A stretch of 64,000 bases of DNA from a bacterium (GCA_030426085.1 JAUHYW010000004.1:186001-250000), one strand, 5' to 3'; shown: positions 42,730 to 52,114, numbered from the stretch's first letter. Numbers and translations are program-made. Notes: generated by a model from the letters alone, not told the origin.

Positions 42730-44922
42730 TCAGGCGAAGCCCAGCAGCCTGCCGCCCTGGTAGACCACGAACGCGGCCACCCAGGCCAGCGCGGTCATGT
42801 ACACGAACATCAGCAGCGGCCAGCGGTAGCTGCGCGTCTCGCGCTTGACCGCCGCCAGGGTCGACATGCACTGGCAGGCCAGCGCGAAGAAGACCAGCAG
42901 CGACAGCCCCATCAGCGGGGTGTAGCGCGGCTTGCCCAGGGCGGTCTTCTCCTCCCGGATGGCGGCCCGCAGCCCGGGGTTGTCCTCGTCGACCTCGCCG
43001 ACGCTGTAGACCACCCCCAGCGTGCCCACGAAGACCTCGCGGGCGGCGAAGGCGCCGATGATGGCGACCCCGATCTTCCAGTCATAGCCCAGCGGCTCGA
43101 TGACCGGCTCGATGGCCCGGCCCATGCGACCGGCGTAGCTCTGGCGGAGCTGCTCGCTGGTGATCTGGGACTCCAGCCGCTCGATGGACGGCGCCCCGGG
43201 GCCCTGCTCGAGCTCGATGCGGGTCCGCTCGGCGCTCAGCGCGTCGATCTCGGGGGTGGTCTGGGGGAAGGTCAGCAGCCCCCACAGGATCGCGGTGCAC
43301 ACCAGGATGACCGTGCCCGCCTCGGAGACGAACACCCTGCCCCGGCTGAGCACGAGCCGGGTCACCGAGCGGGGGTCGGGCAGCCGGTAGGGGGGCAGCT
43401 CGAGCAGCAGCGGCACCCGGGGGCCCTTGAGCACCGTACGCCCCAGCACCGCCGCGGCGAGCAGGGCCATGACGATGCCGAAGAAGTACAGCGCCACCAT
43501 GGTGAGGCTCTGCACGTTGAAGACGCCGGCCACGTAGCTCGCCGGGATCACCGCGCCGATGATGAGGGTGTAGACCGGCAGCCGGGCCGAGCAGGTCGTC
43601 AGCGGCAGCACCATCATCGTGAGGAAGCGATCACGGCGGCGCTCCATGGTGCGGGTGGCCATGATCGCGGGCACCGCGCAGGCGTAGGCGCTCAGCATCG
43701 GCACGAACGCCCGCCCGTGCAGCCCGATGCGGTTCATGATGCGGTCCATCAAGAACGCCGCCCGGGCCATGTAGCCGCTGTCCTCCATGATCGCGATGAA
43801 CAGGAACAGCAGCAGGATCTGGGGCAGGAAGACGAGCACGTTGCCCACCCCGCCGATCAGCGCGCCCACCAGGAAATCGGTGAACAGCCCCTCGGGCAGC
43901 GTGGCGGTCGTCCAGCCGGCCAGCCAGCCGAACCCGTCCTCGATGAGCGTGATGAACGGGTCGGACCAGGCGAACAGCGCCTGGAACAGCAGGAACATCA
44001 GGCCGATGAACACCGCGAAGCCGGCGACCGGGTTGAGCAGCACCCGGTCGACCTTCTCGGTCCAGCTCTCGGGCACCTCCTCCCGGGTGATCCAGTCGGC
44101 GGCGTGGCGGTCGATCCAAGCGTAGCGGGCGGCGATCGCCTCGCCGTCGATGTCCCGCCCGGCCTCTGACGCCCGCTGGAGCCGGTCGAGCACCCGCAGC
44201 CGCAGGTCGGCCGGGGCGTCGGTCAGCTCGTCATCGGCGTCGATGCTCATCAGGGCCCACAGCCCCACCGCTTGGCGGAGCTGGGGATCGGCGCCGGCCG
44301 GCACCGCGCCGTCGAGCGCCTCGTCGATGGCCTCGAGGTCGGCCTTCAGCCCGGGGGACGGGGTCCAGACCCACTCGGTGGCGCGGGGGCGGCTGGCCAG
44401 CGCCTCGTTCACCGCCGCCCGCAGATCGTCGAGGGTCCGGGGCTGCGTCGCGATCACCGGCACCACCGGCACGCCCAGGGTCGCCGAGAGCCGCTCGACG
44501 TCGATGCGGACCCCCGCCGCCGCGGCGGCGTCGATCATGTTGAGGGCGATGACCGCCGGCCGGCCCAGCTCGAGCACCTGCAAGGCGAAGTAGAGGTTGC
44601 GCTCGAGGTTGCTCGCGTCGGCGATGATGATCGCCAGGTCGGGCGCCGGCACCCCGTGGCGGCCGATGAGCGCGTCGATGGCGATCTGCTCTTCGACGCT
44701 GCGGGCGGCGAGGCTGTAGGTGCCGGGCACGTCGACCAGATCGGCGTGGCGGCCGTCGCCGAGCGCCATGCGCCCCACGGTGCGCTCGACGGTGATGCCG
44801 GGGTAGTTGCCCACCCGGGCGTTGGCCCCGGTCAGGCGGTTGAAGAGCGTGGTCTTGCCGGTGTTGGGGTTGCCGACCAGCGCCAGCAGCGGCGCGGCGT
44901 CCTTCGACGGAGTCTCGCTCAC
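42730..44922 (-). CDS. feoB: FeoB ferrous iron transporter
   Basis: A 730-residue protein in the usual FeoB size range. N-terminal G domain: G1 GNPNTGKTT at residues 17-25, G2 NYPGITVE, G3 DVPGTYSLA, G4 NMID; then a helical guanine-dissociation spacer and about ten membrane helices with two Gate motifs (FLPQILLLFLFIAIMEDSGYMARAAF type). It imports Fe(II) using GTP. GTG start at 44922 overlaps the feoA stop by GTGA. There is no feoC. Confidence 0.96.
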   Translation of the reverse strand: MSETPSKDAAPLLALVGNPNTGKTTLFNRLTGANARVGNYPGITVERTVGRMALGDGRHADLVDVPGTYSLAARSVEEQIAIDALIGRHGVPAPDLAIIIADASNLERNLYFALQVLELGRPAVIALNMIDAAAAAGVRIDVERLSATLGVPVVPVIATQPRTLDDLRAAVNEALASRPRATEWVWTPSPGLKADLEAIDEALDGAVPAGADPQLRQAVGLWALMSIDADDELTDAPADLRLRVLDRLQRASEAGRDIDGEAIAARYAWIDRHAADWITREEVPESWTEKVDRVLLNPVAGFAVFIGLMFLLFQALFAWSDPFITLIEDGFGWLAGWTTATLPEGLFTDFLVGALIGGVGNVLVFLPQILLLFLFIAIMEDSGYMARAAFLMDRIMNRIGLHGRAFVPMLSAYACAVPAIMATRTMERRRDRFLTMMVLPLTTCSARLPVYTLIIGAVIPASYVAGVFNVQSLTMVALYFFGIVMALLAAAVLGRTVLKGPRVPLLLELPPYRLPDPRSVTRLVLSRGRVFVSEAGTVILVCTAILWGLLTFPQTTPEIDALSAERTRIELEQGPGAPSIERLESQITSEQLRQSYAGRMGRAIEPVIEPLGYDWKIGVAIIGAFAAREVFVGTLGVVYSVGEVDEDNPGLRAAIREEKTALGKPRYTPLMGLSLLVFFALACQCMSTLAAVKRETRSYRWPLLMFVYMTALAWVAAFVVYQGGRLLGFA

Positions 44923-45155
44923 CGGCGCCGCTCCGTCCGCTCGACGGCGACCGCGGCCGCCTCCCGGCGGCGGATCGAGACCTTGCAGCCCCGCACCGCG
45001 AACTCCAGCGGGTCGCCCAGCGGGGCGACCTTGCGCAGCTCGACGGCGGTGCCCGGCACGAAGCCCAGCTCCATCAGCCGGCGGCGGAACGGGCGATCGC
45101 CGCCGATGGACTCGAGGATGGCCCGCTCGGCGGGCGCGAGATCGGCGAGGGTCAT
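44919..45155 (-). CDS. feoA: FeoA small SH3-like iron uptake protein
   Basis: A 78-residue FeoA with the family core LMELGFVPGTAVELRKVAPLGDPLEFAVRGCKVSIRR. It is a small cytoplasmic SH3-like partner needed for FeoB function. GAGG-type ribosome site precedes ATG 45155. Translation is coupled to feoB by the four-base overlap. The region upstream shows no Fur box that I can support. Confidence 0.94.
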   Translation of the reverse strand: MTLADLAPAERAILESIGGDRPFRRRLMELGFVPGTAVELRKVAPLGDPLEFAVRGCKVSIRRREAAAVAVERTERRR

Positions 45156-45304
45156 GGCGTCCTCCAAGGGCTCCCCGGCGCTCGACGGGCGGCCAACGTA
45201 GCCGTCGCCCGGCCCCGACGCCAGAGGTGAATGACACGCAGTTTCACCGGACGGTCGCGGAACAGCCGCCCGATGGCCTCGGTTCTCGGGCGGCGTCGGT
45301 CGGT

Positions 45305-45334
45305 TTGTCCGCCTCGCGCGCTTGGCGGTATGGT
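45305..45334 (+). promoter_or_regulatory. Weak promoter candidate before the prepilin-like gene
   Basis: TTGTCC (45305-45310), 18 bases, TATGGT (45329-45334), about 58 bases before the ATG. Confidence 0.25.
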
Positions 45335-45392
45335 GACGCGTATCGTGGCTCCGGGCTGCCAGGCGGCCCCGCCACCCTCGGGAGGTCCCCAC

Positions 45393-47081
45393 ATGCGACG
45401 CCGAAGTCATGGGTTGACGCTGGTCGAGACCCTGGTGGTCCTCGCCATCGCCGGGCTCATCATCGCGGTCCTGCTGGCGGTGTTGCTGCCCAGCGACGAC
45501 CGCAAGGTCCGCCTCGAAGCCGAGCGCCTCGCCGCCTTCCTGACCGCCGCGTCGGCCGAGTCGGTGATGCGCGACGCCCCGGTCCGGGTCGTCTTCGACC
45601 TCGATCGGGGCACCGCGACCCGGGAGTTCACCCGGCTCGGGGCCGACATCACCTCGGCGCTGTGGCAGGAGGACGAGAACGCCGAGATCTTCGAGGTGCG
45701 CAACCCGGTGCGCCTCGACACCGTCGACTCGGGCGAATCGCCCGACCGCACCTCGGGCAACGGCTACCTGATCTTCCGCGGGGAGCGCACCGAGGGCGCG
45801 GTGGTGGTGCTGGGCGTCGAGCAGGTCTTCTACTCGGTGGTCGTGCCGCCCAACGGGGCCGAGATCAAGGTCGAGAAGGGCCGCTCGGGGCGGCCGGGGG
45901 GCGGGGCGCCGATCGACCGCGACCTGCGGCCCTTCGCCGACGCGCTCGGCAGCGGGCTGGGCGGCGACGCGGTGGCCGGCAACCTGCCGGTCGGCGGGCT
46001 CGGCGGGGCCAACCCGCTGCCGAACCTGAACCCCAACGCTGGCAGGAACACCTCGAACCGGGCGCGCGGTGGGCGCGACAACGACCGCCGGGACGACGCC
46101 CCGCCCGAGCCGAGCAGCGACCCGGTGTCCTCCACCAAGCCCAAGACCTCGCCGTCGCCGCCGAAGCCGCCGGTGACCGACAAGACGCCGCCCCCCGACC
46201 CGCCGGAGCCCCAGGAGCCCGAGCCGGCGGATCCGACCGACCCCGATCCGAACCCCCAGATCGGCGGGGCGTGCGTCACCGACGTGGACTGCGGGCCGGC
46301 GGACGGTTGGGCGGCGTGCAATCAGGCGACCGGCACCTGCGAACTCGAGCCGGTGGGCCGGGCCCTGCGCCTGTCGGACGTGACCGTGAAGCAGCCGACC
46401 GACCAGCAGATCAAGGGCCCGATCGAGAGCATCCTCAAGGGTCAGATCGCCCAGGGCCAGCTCCACCTGATCACCTACTTCGACTCGGGGCGGGTGTGGC
46501 TGGTGCAGGGGCAGCGGGCGGGCGAGATCGAGACCCAGAGCGAGGATGTGATCAAGCAGTACCGGCAGGTCAGCAGCTTCCCGACCTACCCTGGCGACGA
46601 CCTGCCGGCCGAGGGCTACGCCTGCGACCAGGAGGCCCAGAGCTGCCAGGTGTCGTTCGCGCTCGCCGAGGACGAGATCGAGATCTTCATCCAGCAGAGC
46701 ACCAACCCCCCGCCCCAGACCTGCAACTATCAGGTGCTGCGGCTCAAGGTCGAAGTCGCCGTGCGGGTCACCCTCGCCCCGGGGCTGGTCGTGACCGAGA
46801 CCGGCCCGGCGAGCGACGGCGCGCCGGAGACCTACATCCGGCTGACGGCCTTCCTCGGCACCGCCGCCGCCCGGGAGATCGGGTTCAACGGGCAGACCCT
46901 CGAGGGGCTGCTGCAGAGCGAGATGCCGCTCGAACAGGCCGCCGAAGACGAGGTGGGCGACCTCAACGGCGACGGCCAGCCCGACGCGTGGCGCTTCGTC
47001 TTCGAGGGGCCGGCAGAGACGGTCGGGCTGACCCAGGCCCCGTCCGAGGATCCCAACGCCCGCCCCCAGTACTGCCTCTGA
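45393..47081 (+). CDS. Orphan prepilin-type protein with long Pro-rich linker
   Basis: A 562-residue protein. It begins with a type IV prepilin leader and helix (MRRRSHG then LTLVETLVVLAIAGLIIAVL, cleaved after Gly, Glu at +5), and a GspH-like beta section (RVVFDLDRGTATREF). At residues about 200-300 comes a Gly/Asn/Pro/Asp linker, then a short cysteine pair segment (CVTDVDCGPADGWAACNQATGTCE) and a C-terminal beta domain with an LNGDGQPDAWRF calcium-like loop. At 562 residues it is much longer than a pseudopilin. No secretion or pilus genes are near, so a prepilin peptidase elsewhere must process it. Confidence 0.85.
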   Translation: MRRRSHGLTLVETLVVLAIAGLIIAVLLAVLLPSDDRKVRLEAERLAAFLTAASAESVMRDAPVRVVFDLDRGTATREFTRLGADITSALWQEDENAEIFEVRNPVRLDTVDSGESPDRTSGNGYLIFRGERTEGAVVVLGVEQVFYSVVVPPNGAEIKVEKGRSGRPGGGAPIDRDLRPFADALGSGLGGDAVAGNLPVGGLGGANPLPNLNPNAGRNTSNRARGGRDNDRRDDAPPEPSSDPVSSTKPKTSPSPPKPPVTDKTPPPDPPEPQEPEPADPTDPDPNPQIGGACVTDVDCGPADGWAACNQATGTCELEPVGRALRLSDVTVKQPTDQQIKGPIESILKGQIAQGQLHLITYFDSGRVWLVQGQRAGEIETQSEDVIKQYRQVSSFPTYPGDDLPAEGYACDQEAQSCQVSFALAEDEIEIFIQQSTNPPPQTCNYQVLRLKVEVAVRVTLAPGLVVTETGPASDGAPETYIRLTAFLGTAAAREIGFNGQTLEGLLQSEMPLEQAAEDEVGDLNGDGQPDAWRFVFEGPAETVGLTQAPSEDPNARPQYCL

Positions 47082-47123
47082 GCCCGCCCGGGGGGATATC
47101 CGGCGACGACCGACCTCGAACGG

Positions 47124-47152
47124 TTGACTGTCGACCGTGGTCCGGGTTTTGC
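47124..47152 (+). promoter_or_regulatory. Weak promoter candidate for the acidic lipoprotein
   Basis: TTGACT (47124-47129) is a good -35, but the box 17 bases on (TTTTGC, 47147-47152) is poor. It lies 45 bases before ATG 47198. Confidence 0.25.
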
Positions 47153-47197
47153 TTCGCTGGTTCGCGCACGCTTCACCCGAATCGACGAGAGGCCGCC

Positions 47198-48247
47198 ATG
47201 ACATACACCCGACGCATCGCCCCCCTGCTCATCGCGGGCGCGGTCACCTGCCTCGCCGCCTGCGACGACGAGTCCAACACCACCCCCGACATGACCGTGG
47301 TCGACATGGTCGTGCCCGGTCCCGACACCACCCCCGACCCCGAACCCGACGCCGATCGCGACATGGATGTCGTGGACCTCGCGGTCGATGCCGAGATCGA
47401 CATGGAGATCGACGCCGAGATCGACATGGAGATCGACGCCGAGATCGACGCCAACACCATCGTGATGCCCGGCGAGGCCTGCGAGGAGGGCGGCGAGGCC
47501 TGCGAAGGCGAGTGGCGGCGCTGCGTGGACGGCGCCTGCCAGGTCGACCTGCGGCCCGATGTCTACGTCGTCAACGCCATCCGGGTGATCGAGCCCGCCG
47601 GCTCGGCCCAGCTCATCGAGATGTTCATCGGCGACGTGGTCGACCAGAACCGGCTCAACCTCATCATCGAGCCGGGCGGCTACAACGACATGAACGAGTA
47701 CCTGTTCTACATCGGCAATGGCGGCTACCGGGCCGGCGAGTACGACTACCTGCGCACCCGGCCCTACCCGATCATGAACTTCTTCGGGTTCTGGCGGGAC
47801 GACGAGGAGAACGGGCTGCGCTGGGCCCCCGACGACGAGGTGGGCTTCCTGCTCAACGTGCCCAGCGGCAGCGTGGAGAACGCCGACGGCGAAACCGTCG
47901 ACTGCATCAGCCAGCTCGTGACCACGGTCGAGCTGACCATGACCCCCGGCCTCGACGCCGGCGGCGACCCGCTGCTCAACGCCAGCCTCTCGGGCTCGCT
48001 GCTGCGCTCCGACGCCGAGCAGGTCGAGTTCCGGCTCGAGAACGGCGCCGTCCTGCGCCTCGTCGACCTGCTCAGCCCCGAGGATCTGCGGCTCGACACC
48101 GACGGCGACGGCGTGAACGACGCCTACCCGTTCGCCTTCGACGCCGACGCGGCCCCGGTCGTCTTCGTCGGCGATCCGCCCGCCGCCGACGGCAGCAACC
48201 GCGATCCGAACCCCATGATCGTCAACGATCCCGCCTGCAACCAGTGA
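47198..48247 (+). CDS. Acidic surface lipoprotein
   Basis: A 349-residue lipoprotein with lipobox TCLAAC (Cys near residue 22). It has an acidic Asp/Glu/Ile repeat arm, a Cys-rich short module (CEEGGEACEGEWRRCVDGAC) as in the propeller lipoprotein, and a beta-rich domain of about 200 residues, ending with a TDGDGVNDAYPF calcium-type loop. The prepilin-like protein upstream ends with a similar LNGDGQPDAW loop, so both may bind calcium and work at the surface. Family unknown. Starts 116 bases after the prepilin-like gene. Confidence 0.82.
   Translation: MTYTRRIAPLLIAGAVTCLAACDDESNTTPDMTVVDMVVPGPDTTPDPEPDADRDMDVVDLAVDAEIDMEIDAEIDMEIDAEIDANTIVMPGEACEEGGEACEGEWRRCVDGACQVDLRPDVYVVNAIRVIEPAGSAQLIEMFIGDVVDQNRLNLIIEPGGYNDMNEYLFYIGNGGYRAGEYDYLRTRPYPIMNFFGFWRDDEENGLRWAPDDEVGFLLNVPSGSVENADGETVDCISQLVTTVELTMTPGLDAGGDPLLNASLSGSLLRSDAEQVEFRLENGAVLRLVDLLSPEDLRLDTDGDGVNDAYPFAFDADAAPVVFVGDPPAADGSNRDPNPMIVNDPACNQ
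47390..47452. repeat. 24-base tandem repeat in the acidic lipoprotein
   Basis: Two perfect 24-base units (47390-47413, 47414-47437) and a 15-base partial unit code for repeated Ala-Glu-Ile-Asp-Met-Glu-Ile-Asp. In frame. Confidence 0.85.
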
Positions 48248-48325
48248 GCCCCCGGCGGGCGGTCGACGGCCGCCCGCCGCTCCACCCGCCCGGCACAACC
48301 CGCTCGCCTGATCGGCCAAACCCGA

Positions 48326-48331
48326 TATAAT
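48326..48331 (+). promoter_or_regulatory. Perfect -10 box before the SlyD-like gene
   Basis: TATAAT lies 33 bases before ATG 48365, in an otherwise GC-rich stretch. No good -35 box is present at 16-18 bases, so an activator may be needed. Confidence 0.35.
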
Positions 48332-48364
48332 GCCCCGGTCACTCGCGACCGATGAGGGCGGAAC

Positions 48365-48856
48365 ATGCGCATCGAAGAAGGCCAGATCGTCACGATCGAA
48401 TACACCCTGCGCGGCCAGGACGGGCAGGTCCTCGAGTCGTCGAAGGATCGCGGCGCGATCACCTTCAAGCTCGGCTCGCAGCGCATGCTGCCGGGGCTCG
48501 CAGCGGCGATGGAGGGCATGAAGGTCGGCGAGACCCGCAAGGGCATCATCCCCGCCGGCGAGCTGGTGCCCCGCGACGCGGTGCCCACCCGCAAGGTGCT
48601 CTTCAGCGAGTTCCCCGAGGGGGTCGAGCCCAGCGTGGGTGATCGGTTCCAGGCCAAGGGCCCCGAGGGCAACCCGGTGATCTTCGAGGTGAGCGAGGGC
48701 CATGACGACGGCGTCACGGTGCTGCTGCTCCACCCGCTGCACGACACCGAAGTCAGCTACGAGGTCGAGGTGCTCGCCGCCCGCAAGTCCAACCTGCCGC
48801 CGCCGCCGCCGGTCGATCTGCCCGATATGAGCGATCTGCTGGAGTCCTCGGACTGA
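48365..48856 (+). CDS. SlyD-like FKBP peptidyl-prolyl isomerase
   Basis: A 163-residue FKBP-fold protein of the SlyD type: VTIEYTLRGQDGQVLESS, the active-site strand GSQRMLPGLAAAMEGM, and an insert-in-flap chaperone domain between about residues 68 and 128, before the last strand (EVSYEVEVLAARK). It isomerises Xaa-Pro bonds and binds unfolded chains. The short Pro-rich, acidic tail replaces the His-rich metal tail of E. coli SlyD. Ribosome site GAGGGCGG. Confidence 0.9.
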   Translation: MRIEEGQIVTIEYTLRGQDGQVLESSKDRGAITFKLGSQRMLPGLAAAMEGMKVGETRKGIIPAGELVPRDAVPTRKVLFSEFPEGVEPSVGDRFQAKGPEGNPVIFEVSEGHDDGVTVLLLHPLHDTEVSYEVEVLAARKSNLPPPPPVDLPDMSDLLESSD

Positions 48857-48884
48857 TCGCCGCCGCCCCGGGGGGCGCCGCGAT

Positions 48885-49379
48885 TCAGAGCGGCGTGTCG
48901 GGGGTGAGCAGCTCGACCAGCCGCCACCTGCCGATGCGCAGCGTATCGCTCCAGGTGCCGCCTTCGGCCTCGAGCACGGCGGCGTAGGCCGTCTTGAGTT
49001 CGATCTCTTCGCCGGTCAACCAGCTCGCCGCGAGGCTGAAGCCGGGGTTGTGCCCCAGCAGCAGCAGGCTGTCGACGTCGTCGGCGACGGTCTCGATGAT
49101 CTGGCGGATGGCGGCGAGGCCGCTGAGGTAGAGGGTCTCGGTGAAGCGTGGCTCGAGGGTGTCGGGCATCGACGCCATCAGCCCGTCCCATGTCTCCCGG
49201 GTCCGGGTGGCGTCGCTGCTGATGACCCTCGCCGGGGTGTAGCCCCGATCGCGGACGAGCCGCCCGAGGTGGGGCGCGTCCCGCCGGCCGCGGCTGTTCA
49301 GCGGCCGCTCGTGATCGCTCTGGGCCGCTGTGTTCCACGCGCTCTTGGCGTGGCGCATGATGATCAGCCGGCGCTTCAT
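48885..49379 (-). CDS. sixA: SixA-type phosphohistidine phosphatase
   Basis: A 164-residue histidine phosphatase with RHG motif IIMRHAKSAW, an HERPLNSRGRRDAP segment, SSDATRTRET and the second active His in LLLGHNPGFS. SixA removes phosphate from histidine phosphotransfer domains. This gives the region a further phospho-signalling enzyme beside its kinases. 20 bases separate its start from the preA stop, on the same strand. Confidence 0.93.
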   Translation of the reverse strand: MKRRLIIMRHAKSAWNTAAQSDHERPLNSRGRRDAPHLGRLVRDRGYTPARVISSDATRTRETWDGLMASMPDTLEPRFTETLYLSGLAAIRQIIETVADDVDSLLLLGHNPGFSLAASWLTGEEIELKTAYAAVLEAEGGTWSDTLRIGRWRLVELLTPDTPL

Positions 49380-49398
49380 GAGTGGGCGGTGATGAAGG

Positions 49399-50685
49399 TC
49401 AATGGGCGCCTTTCTTCGGCCTCAGGGTCGCCCCCTCGCCGACGTGCTGGTTCCAGGTCGCCGGGGTGTACCCGTTGTCCACCTCGACCATGCTGATGCA
49501 GCCGGGCACCGGGCACACGATCTGGCACAGGTTGCAGCCGACGCATTCGTCCTCGTCGATGACCGGGACCCGGCTCTCGCCTGTAGGGTGGATGCACTGA
49601 TGGGCCCCGTCGTGGCACGCGGTCACGCAGAGCTGGCAGCCGATGCAGCTCTGGGCGTCGATCTTGGCGATGGTCTCGTAGTTGAGGTCGAGCTGGCCCC
49701 ACTCGCTGAAGCTGGGCACCGCCTTGCCGACGAGCTGGTCGACGGTGGCGAAGCCGTGGCGGGCCATGTACTCGGTCAGCCCCTCGATCATGTCCTCGAC
49801 GATGCGATAGCCCCGCAGCATGACCTCGGTGCACACCTGGACCGAGGTCGAGCCGAGCAGCATGAACTCGATCGCGTCCCGCCAGTTGCGCACCCCGCCG
49901 ATGCCGCTGATCGGGATGTCGAAGCCCGGGTCGCGGGCGAGCGCGCCGACCATGTGCAGCGCGATGGGCTTGACCGCCGCCCCGCAGTAGCCGCCGTTGG
50001 TCGACAGGCCGCCGACCCGGGGTTCGGGCACGAAGCGGTCGATGTCGACCCCGATGATCGACTTGATGGTGTTGATCAGGCTGACCCCGTCGGCGCCGCC
50101 CCGCTTCGCCGCGAGGCCGTGGGGCACGATGTCGCCCACGTTGGGGGTCAGCTTGACGAGCACCGGCACGGTGGCGAACTCCTTGGCCCAGCCGGTGATG
50201 CGCTCGTTGACCTTGGGCTCCTGGCCCACCGCCGAGCCCATGCCCCGCTCGCACATGCCGTGGGGGCAGCCGAAGTTCAGCTCGAGGCCGTCGGCCCCGG
50301 CGTCCTCCGAGCGCTGGATGATCTCCTTCCACTCCTCGCGGGTCTCGACCATCAGCGACACGATCACCGCGTGGTCCGGATAGCGCTTCTTGACCTCGGC
50401 GATCTCGCGGAAGTTGACGTCGAGCGGGCGGTCGGTGATCAGCTCGATGTTGTTGAAGCCGATGGCCGCCGTGCCCCGGTAGTTCGTCGCGCCGAAGCGG
50501 CTGGAAACGTTCTGGATCGGGGTGCCGAGCGTCTTCCACACCGCGCCGCCCCAGCCGGCGTCGAACGCGCGCATGATCTGCTCGCCGCTGTTGGTCGGCG
50601 GGGCCGAGGCCAGCCAGAACGGGTTGGGCGAGCGGATGCCGGCGCAGTCGGTGGTCAGATCGGGCTTCACCTTGGCGGCGGCCAT
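49399..50685 (-). CDS. preA: PreA-like dihydropyrimidine dehydrogenase catalytic subunit
   Basis: A 428-residue protein: FMN-binding TIM barrel (KTLGTPIQNVSSRF, NFGCPHGMCERGMG with the active-site Cys, VLVKLTPNVGDI, ISGIGGVRNW) and two C-terminal [4Fe-4S] cluster motifs (CIGCQLCVTAC and CVGCNLCQIVCPVPGC). With PreT it reduces uracil and thymine using NADH. A GAAGGAG site precedes the ATG, which shares one base with the preT stop. No dihydropyrimidinase gene is in sight. Confidence 0.95.
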   Translation of the reverse strand: MAAAKVKPDLTTDCAGIRSPNPFWLASAPPTNSGEQIMRAFDAGWGGAVWKTLGTPIQNVSSRFGATNYRGTAAIGFNNIELITDRPLDVNFREIAEVKKRYPDHAVIVSLMVETREEWKEIIQRSEDAGADGLELNFGCPHGMCERGMGSAVGQEPKVNERITGWAKEFATVPVLVKLTPNVGDIVPHGLAAKRGGADGVSLINTIKSIIGVDIDRFVPEPRVGGLSTNGGYCGAAVKPIALHMVGALARDPGFDIPISGIGGVRNWRDAIEFMLLGSTSVQVCTEVMLRGYRIVEDMIEGLTEYMARHGFATVDQLVGKAVPSFSEWGQLDLNYETIAKIDAQSCIGCQLCVTACHDGAHQCIHPTGESRVPVIDEDECVGCNLCQIVCPVPGCISMVEVDNGYTPATWNQHVGEGATLRPKKGAH

Positions 50686-52019
50686 CACACGGCTCCTTCG
50701 GTCTTCTGCGAGCGCAGGCTGTTGTCGGCGGCGAGCCAGGCGTCGATGGCCCGGGCGGCGGCTTTGCCTTCGGCGGCGGCGTTGACGACCTCTTTGCCGC
50801 CGTTGGCCGCGTCTCCCCCGGCATAGTACCCCGGGCGGCCGGTGTAGCCGTGCGCGTCGACCACCAGCCGGCCCCGGTCGAGGCGCACCCCGTCGAGCCC
50901 GGCGATCAGCTCGCCGAGCTTGCCCTGCCCGATGGCGAGCAGCACCAGATCGGCCGGCAGGCGGTGGGCGCTGCCCTCGATGGGGCGCTTCTTCTCGTCG
51001 AGCTTCACCGCGTCCACCGCGAGGCCGTCGTCCCCGCGCGCGAAGCCGGTGGGCTGGGTCTGCCAGATGGCTTCGATGTTCTCCAGCTTCGCCGCCTGCC
51101 ACTCGTGGGCGTAGCCGCTCATGCCGGCCTCGGTGCCCCGGTAGACCATCGCGACCCGGGGCACGCCGAGCCCCTTGAGCTCGCGCACCGCGTCGACGGC
51201 GGTGTTGCCCCCGCCGATGACCAGCGCCCGCTCGACGCCGTCGAGGTCGACCTCGCCGAGCTTGAACCGCTCGATGAAGTCCACCGCGCCGTGGATGCCC
51301 GCGATCCCCTCGCAGTCGGGCAGCCAGCCGTCGGGGCCGAGCCCGAAGCCGACGAAGACCGCGTCGAAGTCCCGCTCGAGGTCGGCGAAGGTCACGTCCC
51401 GGCCGACCTCGACCCCGGTCTTCAGCTCGACGCCGCCGATGGACAGGACCCAGTCGACCTCGTCCTGAGAGCGGTCGGCCTTCATCTTGTAGGGGGCGAC
51501 CCCCGTCGTATTGAGCCCGCCGACGACGGCCCGCTTCTCGAAGATCGTGCAGCCGTGGCCCATGCGACGCAGGGCGTGGGCGCAGGCGAGCGAGGCCGGA
51601 CCGGCGCCGACGAGCGCGACCCGCTTGCCGGTGTCTTCGCCCGCCTCGAAGAACGTCCAGCCCTCGGCGTAGGCGACGTCGGTCGAGTAGCGCTGCAGCT
51701 TGCCGATCTGGATCGGGGGCACGCCCATGTGGTTGTAGACGCAGTCGCCGACGCACAGCACCTCGACCGGGCAGACCCGGGCGCAGCTCATGCCGAGGAT
51801 GTTGGCCTCGAAGATGGTGCGGGCCGATCCCTTGACGTTGTCGGTGGCGATCTTGCGGATGAACTCGGGGATGTCGATCCCGGTGGGGCACGCCTGGATG
51901 CAGGGCGCGTCGCTGCAGTAGAGGCAGCGGTTGGCTTCGGCGAGGGCCTGGCCGGTGGTGTAGGCCGGCTTGAAGTCGTCGAAGACGGCCTCGCTGCGTG
52001 CGCTCGGGGGCCGGATCAT
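50685..52019 (-). CDS. preT: PreT-like NAD-dependent dihydropyrimidine dehydrogenase subunit
   Basis: A 444-residue flavoprotein: N-terminal cysteine-rich domain with CLYCSDAPCIQACPTG and CARVCPVEVLCVGDC for two iron-sulfur clusters, FAD site VALVGAGPASLA, NAD site ALVIGGGNTAVDA, and a final FAD loop (GYYAGGDAANGGKEVV). This is the electron-input subunit of the PreAT pair; glutamate synthase small subunit is its nearest look-alike. Heads the preT-preA-sixA run. Confidence 0.94.
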   Translation of the reverse strand: MIRPPSARSEAVFDDFKPAYTTGQALAEANRCLYCSDAPCIQACPTGIDIPEFIRKIATDNVKGSARTIFEANILGMSCARVCPVEVLCVGDCVYNHMGVPPIQIGKLQRYSTDVAYAEGWTFFEAGEDTGKRVALVGAGPASLACAHALRRMGHGCTIFEKRAVVGGLNTTGVAPYKMKADRSQDEVDWVLSIGGVELKTGVEVGRDVTFADLERDFDAVFVGFGLGPDGWLPDCEGIAGIHGAVDFIERFKLGEVDLDGVERALVIGGGNTAVDAVRELKGLGVPRVAMVYRGTEAGMSGYAHEWQAAKLENIEAIWQTQPTGFARGDDGLAVDAVKLDEKKRPIEGSAHRLPADLVLLAIGQGKLGELIAGLDGVRLDRGRLVVDAHGYTGRPGYYAGGDAANGGKEVVNAAAEGKAAARAIDAWLAADNSLRSQKTEGAV

Positions 52020-52114
52020 GGGGTCTCCTCGGTCGGCGGGCGCCGCGCGCGGGGGCGCGGGTCCGGGAGCGCCAATCTAACGCACCGCCGGCCGGGGGCC
52101 AATATGAGACGCCG

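Noticed and set aside
45156-45392. Fur box or riboswitch upstream of feoA
   Set aside because: No AT-rich palindrome and no recognisable conserved RNA fold in the 237-base spacer.
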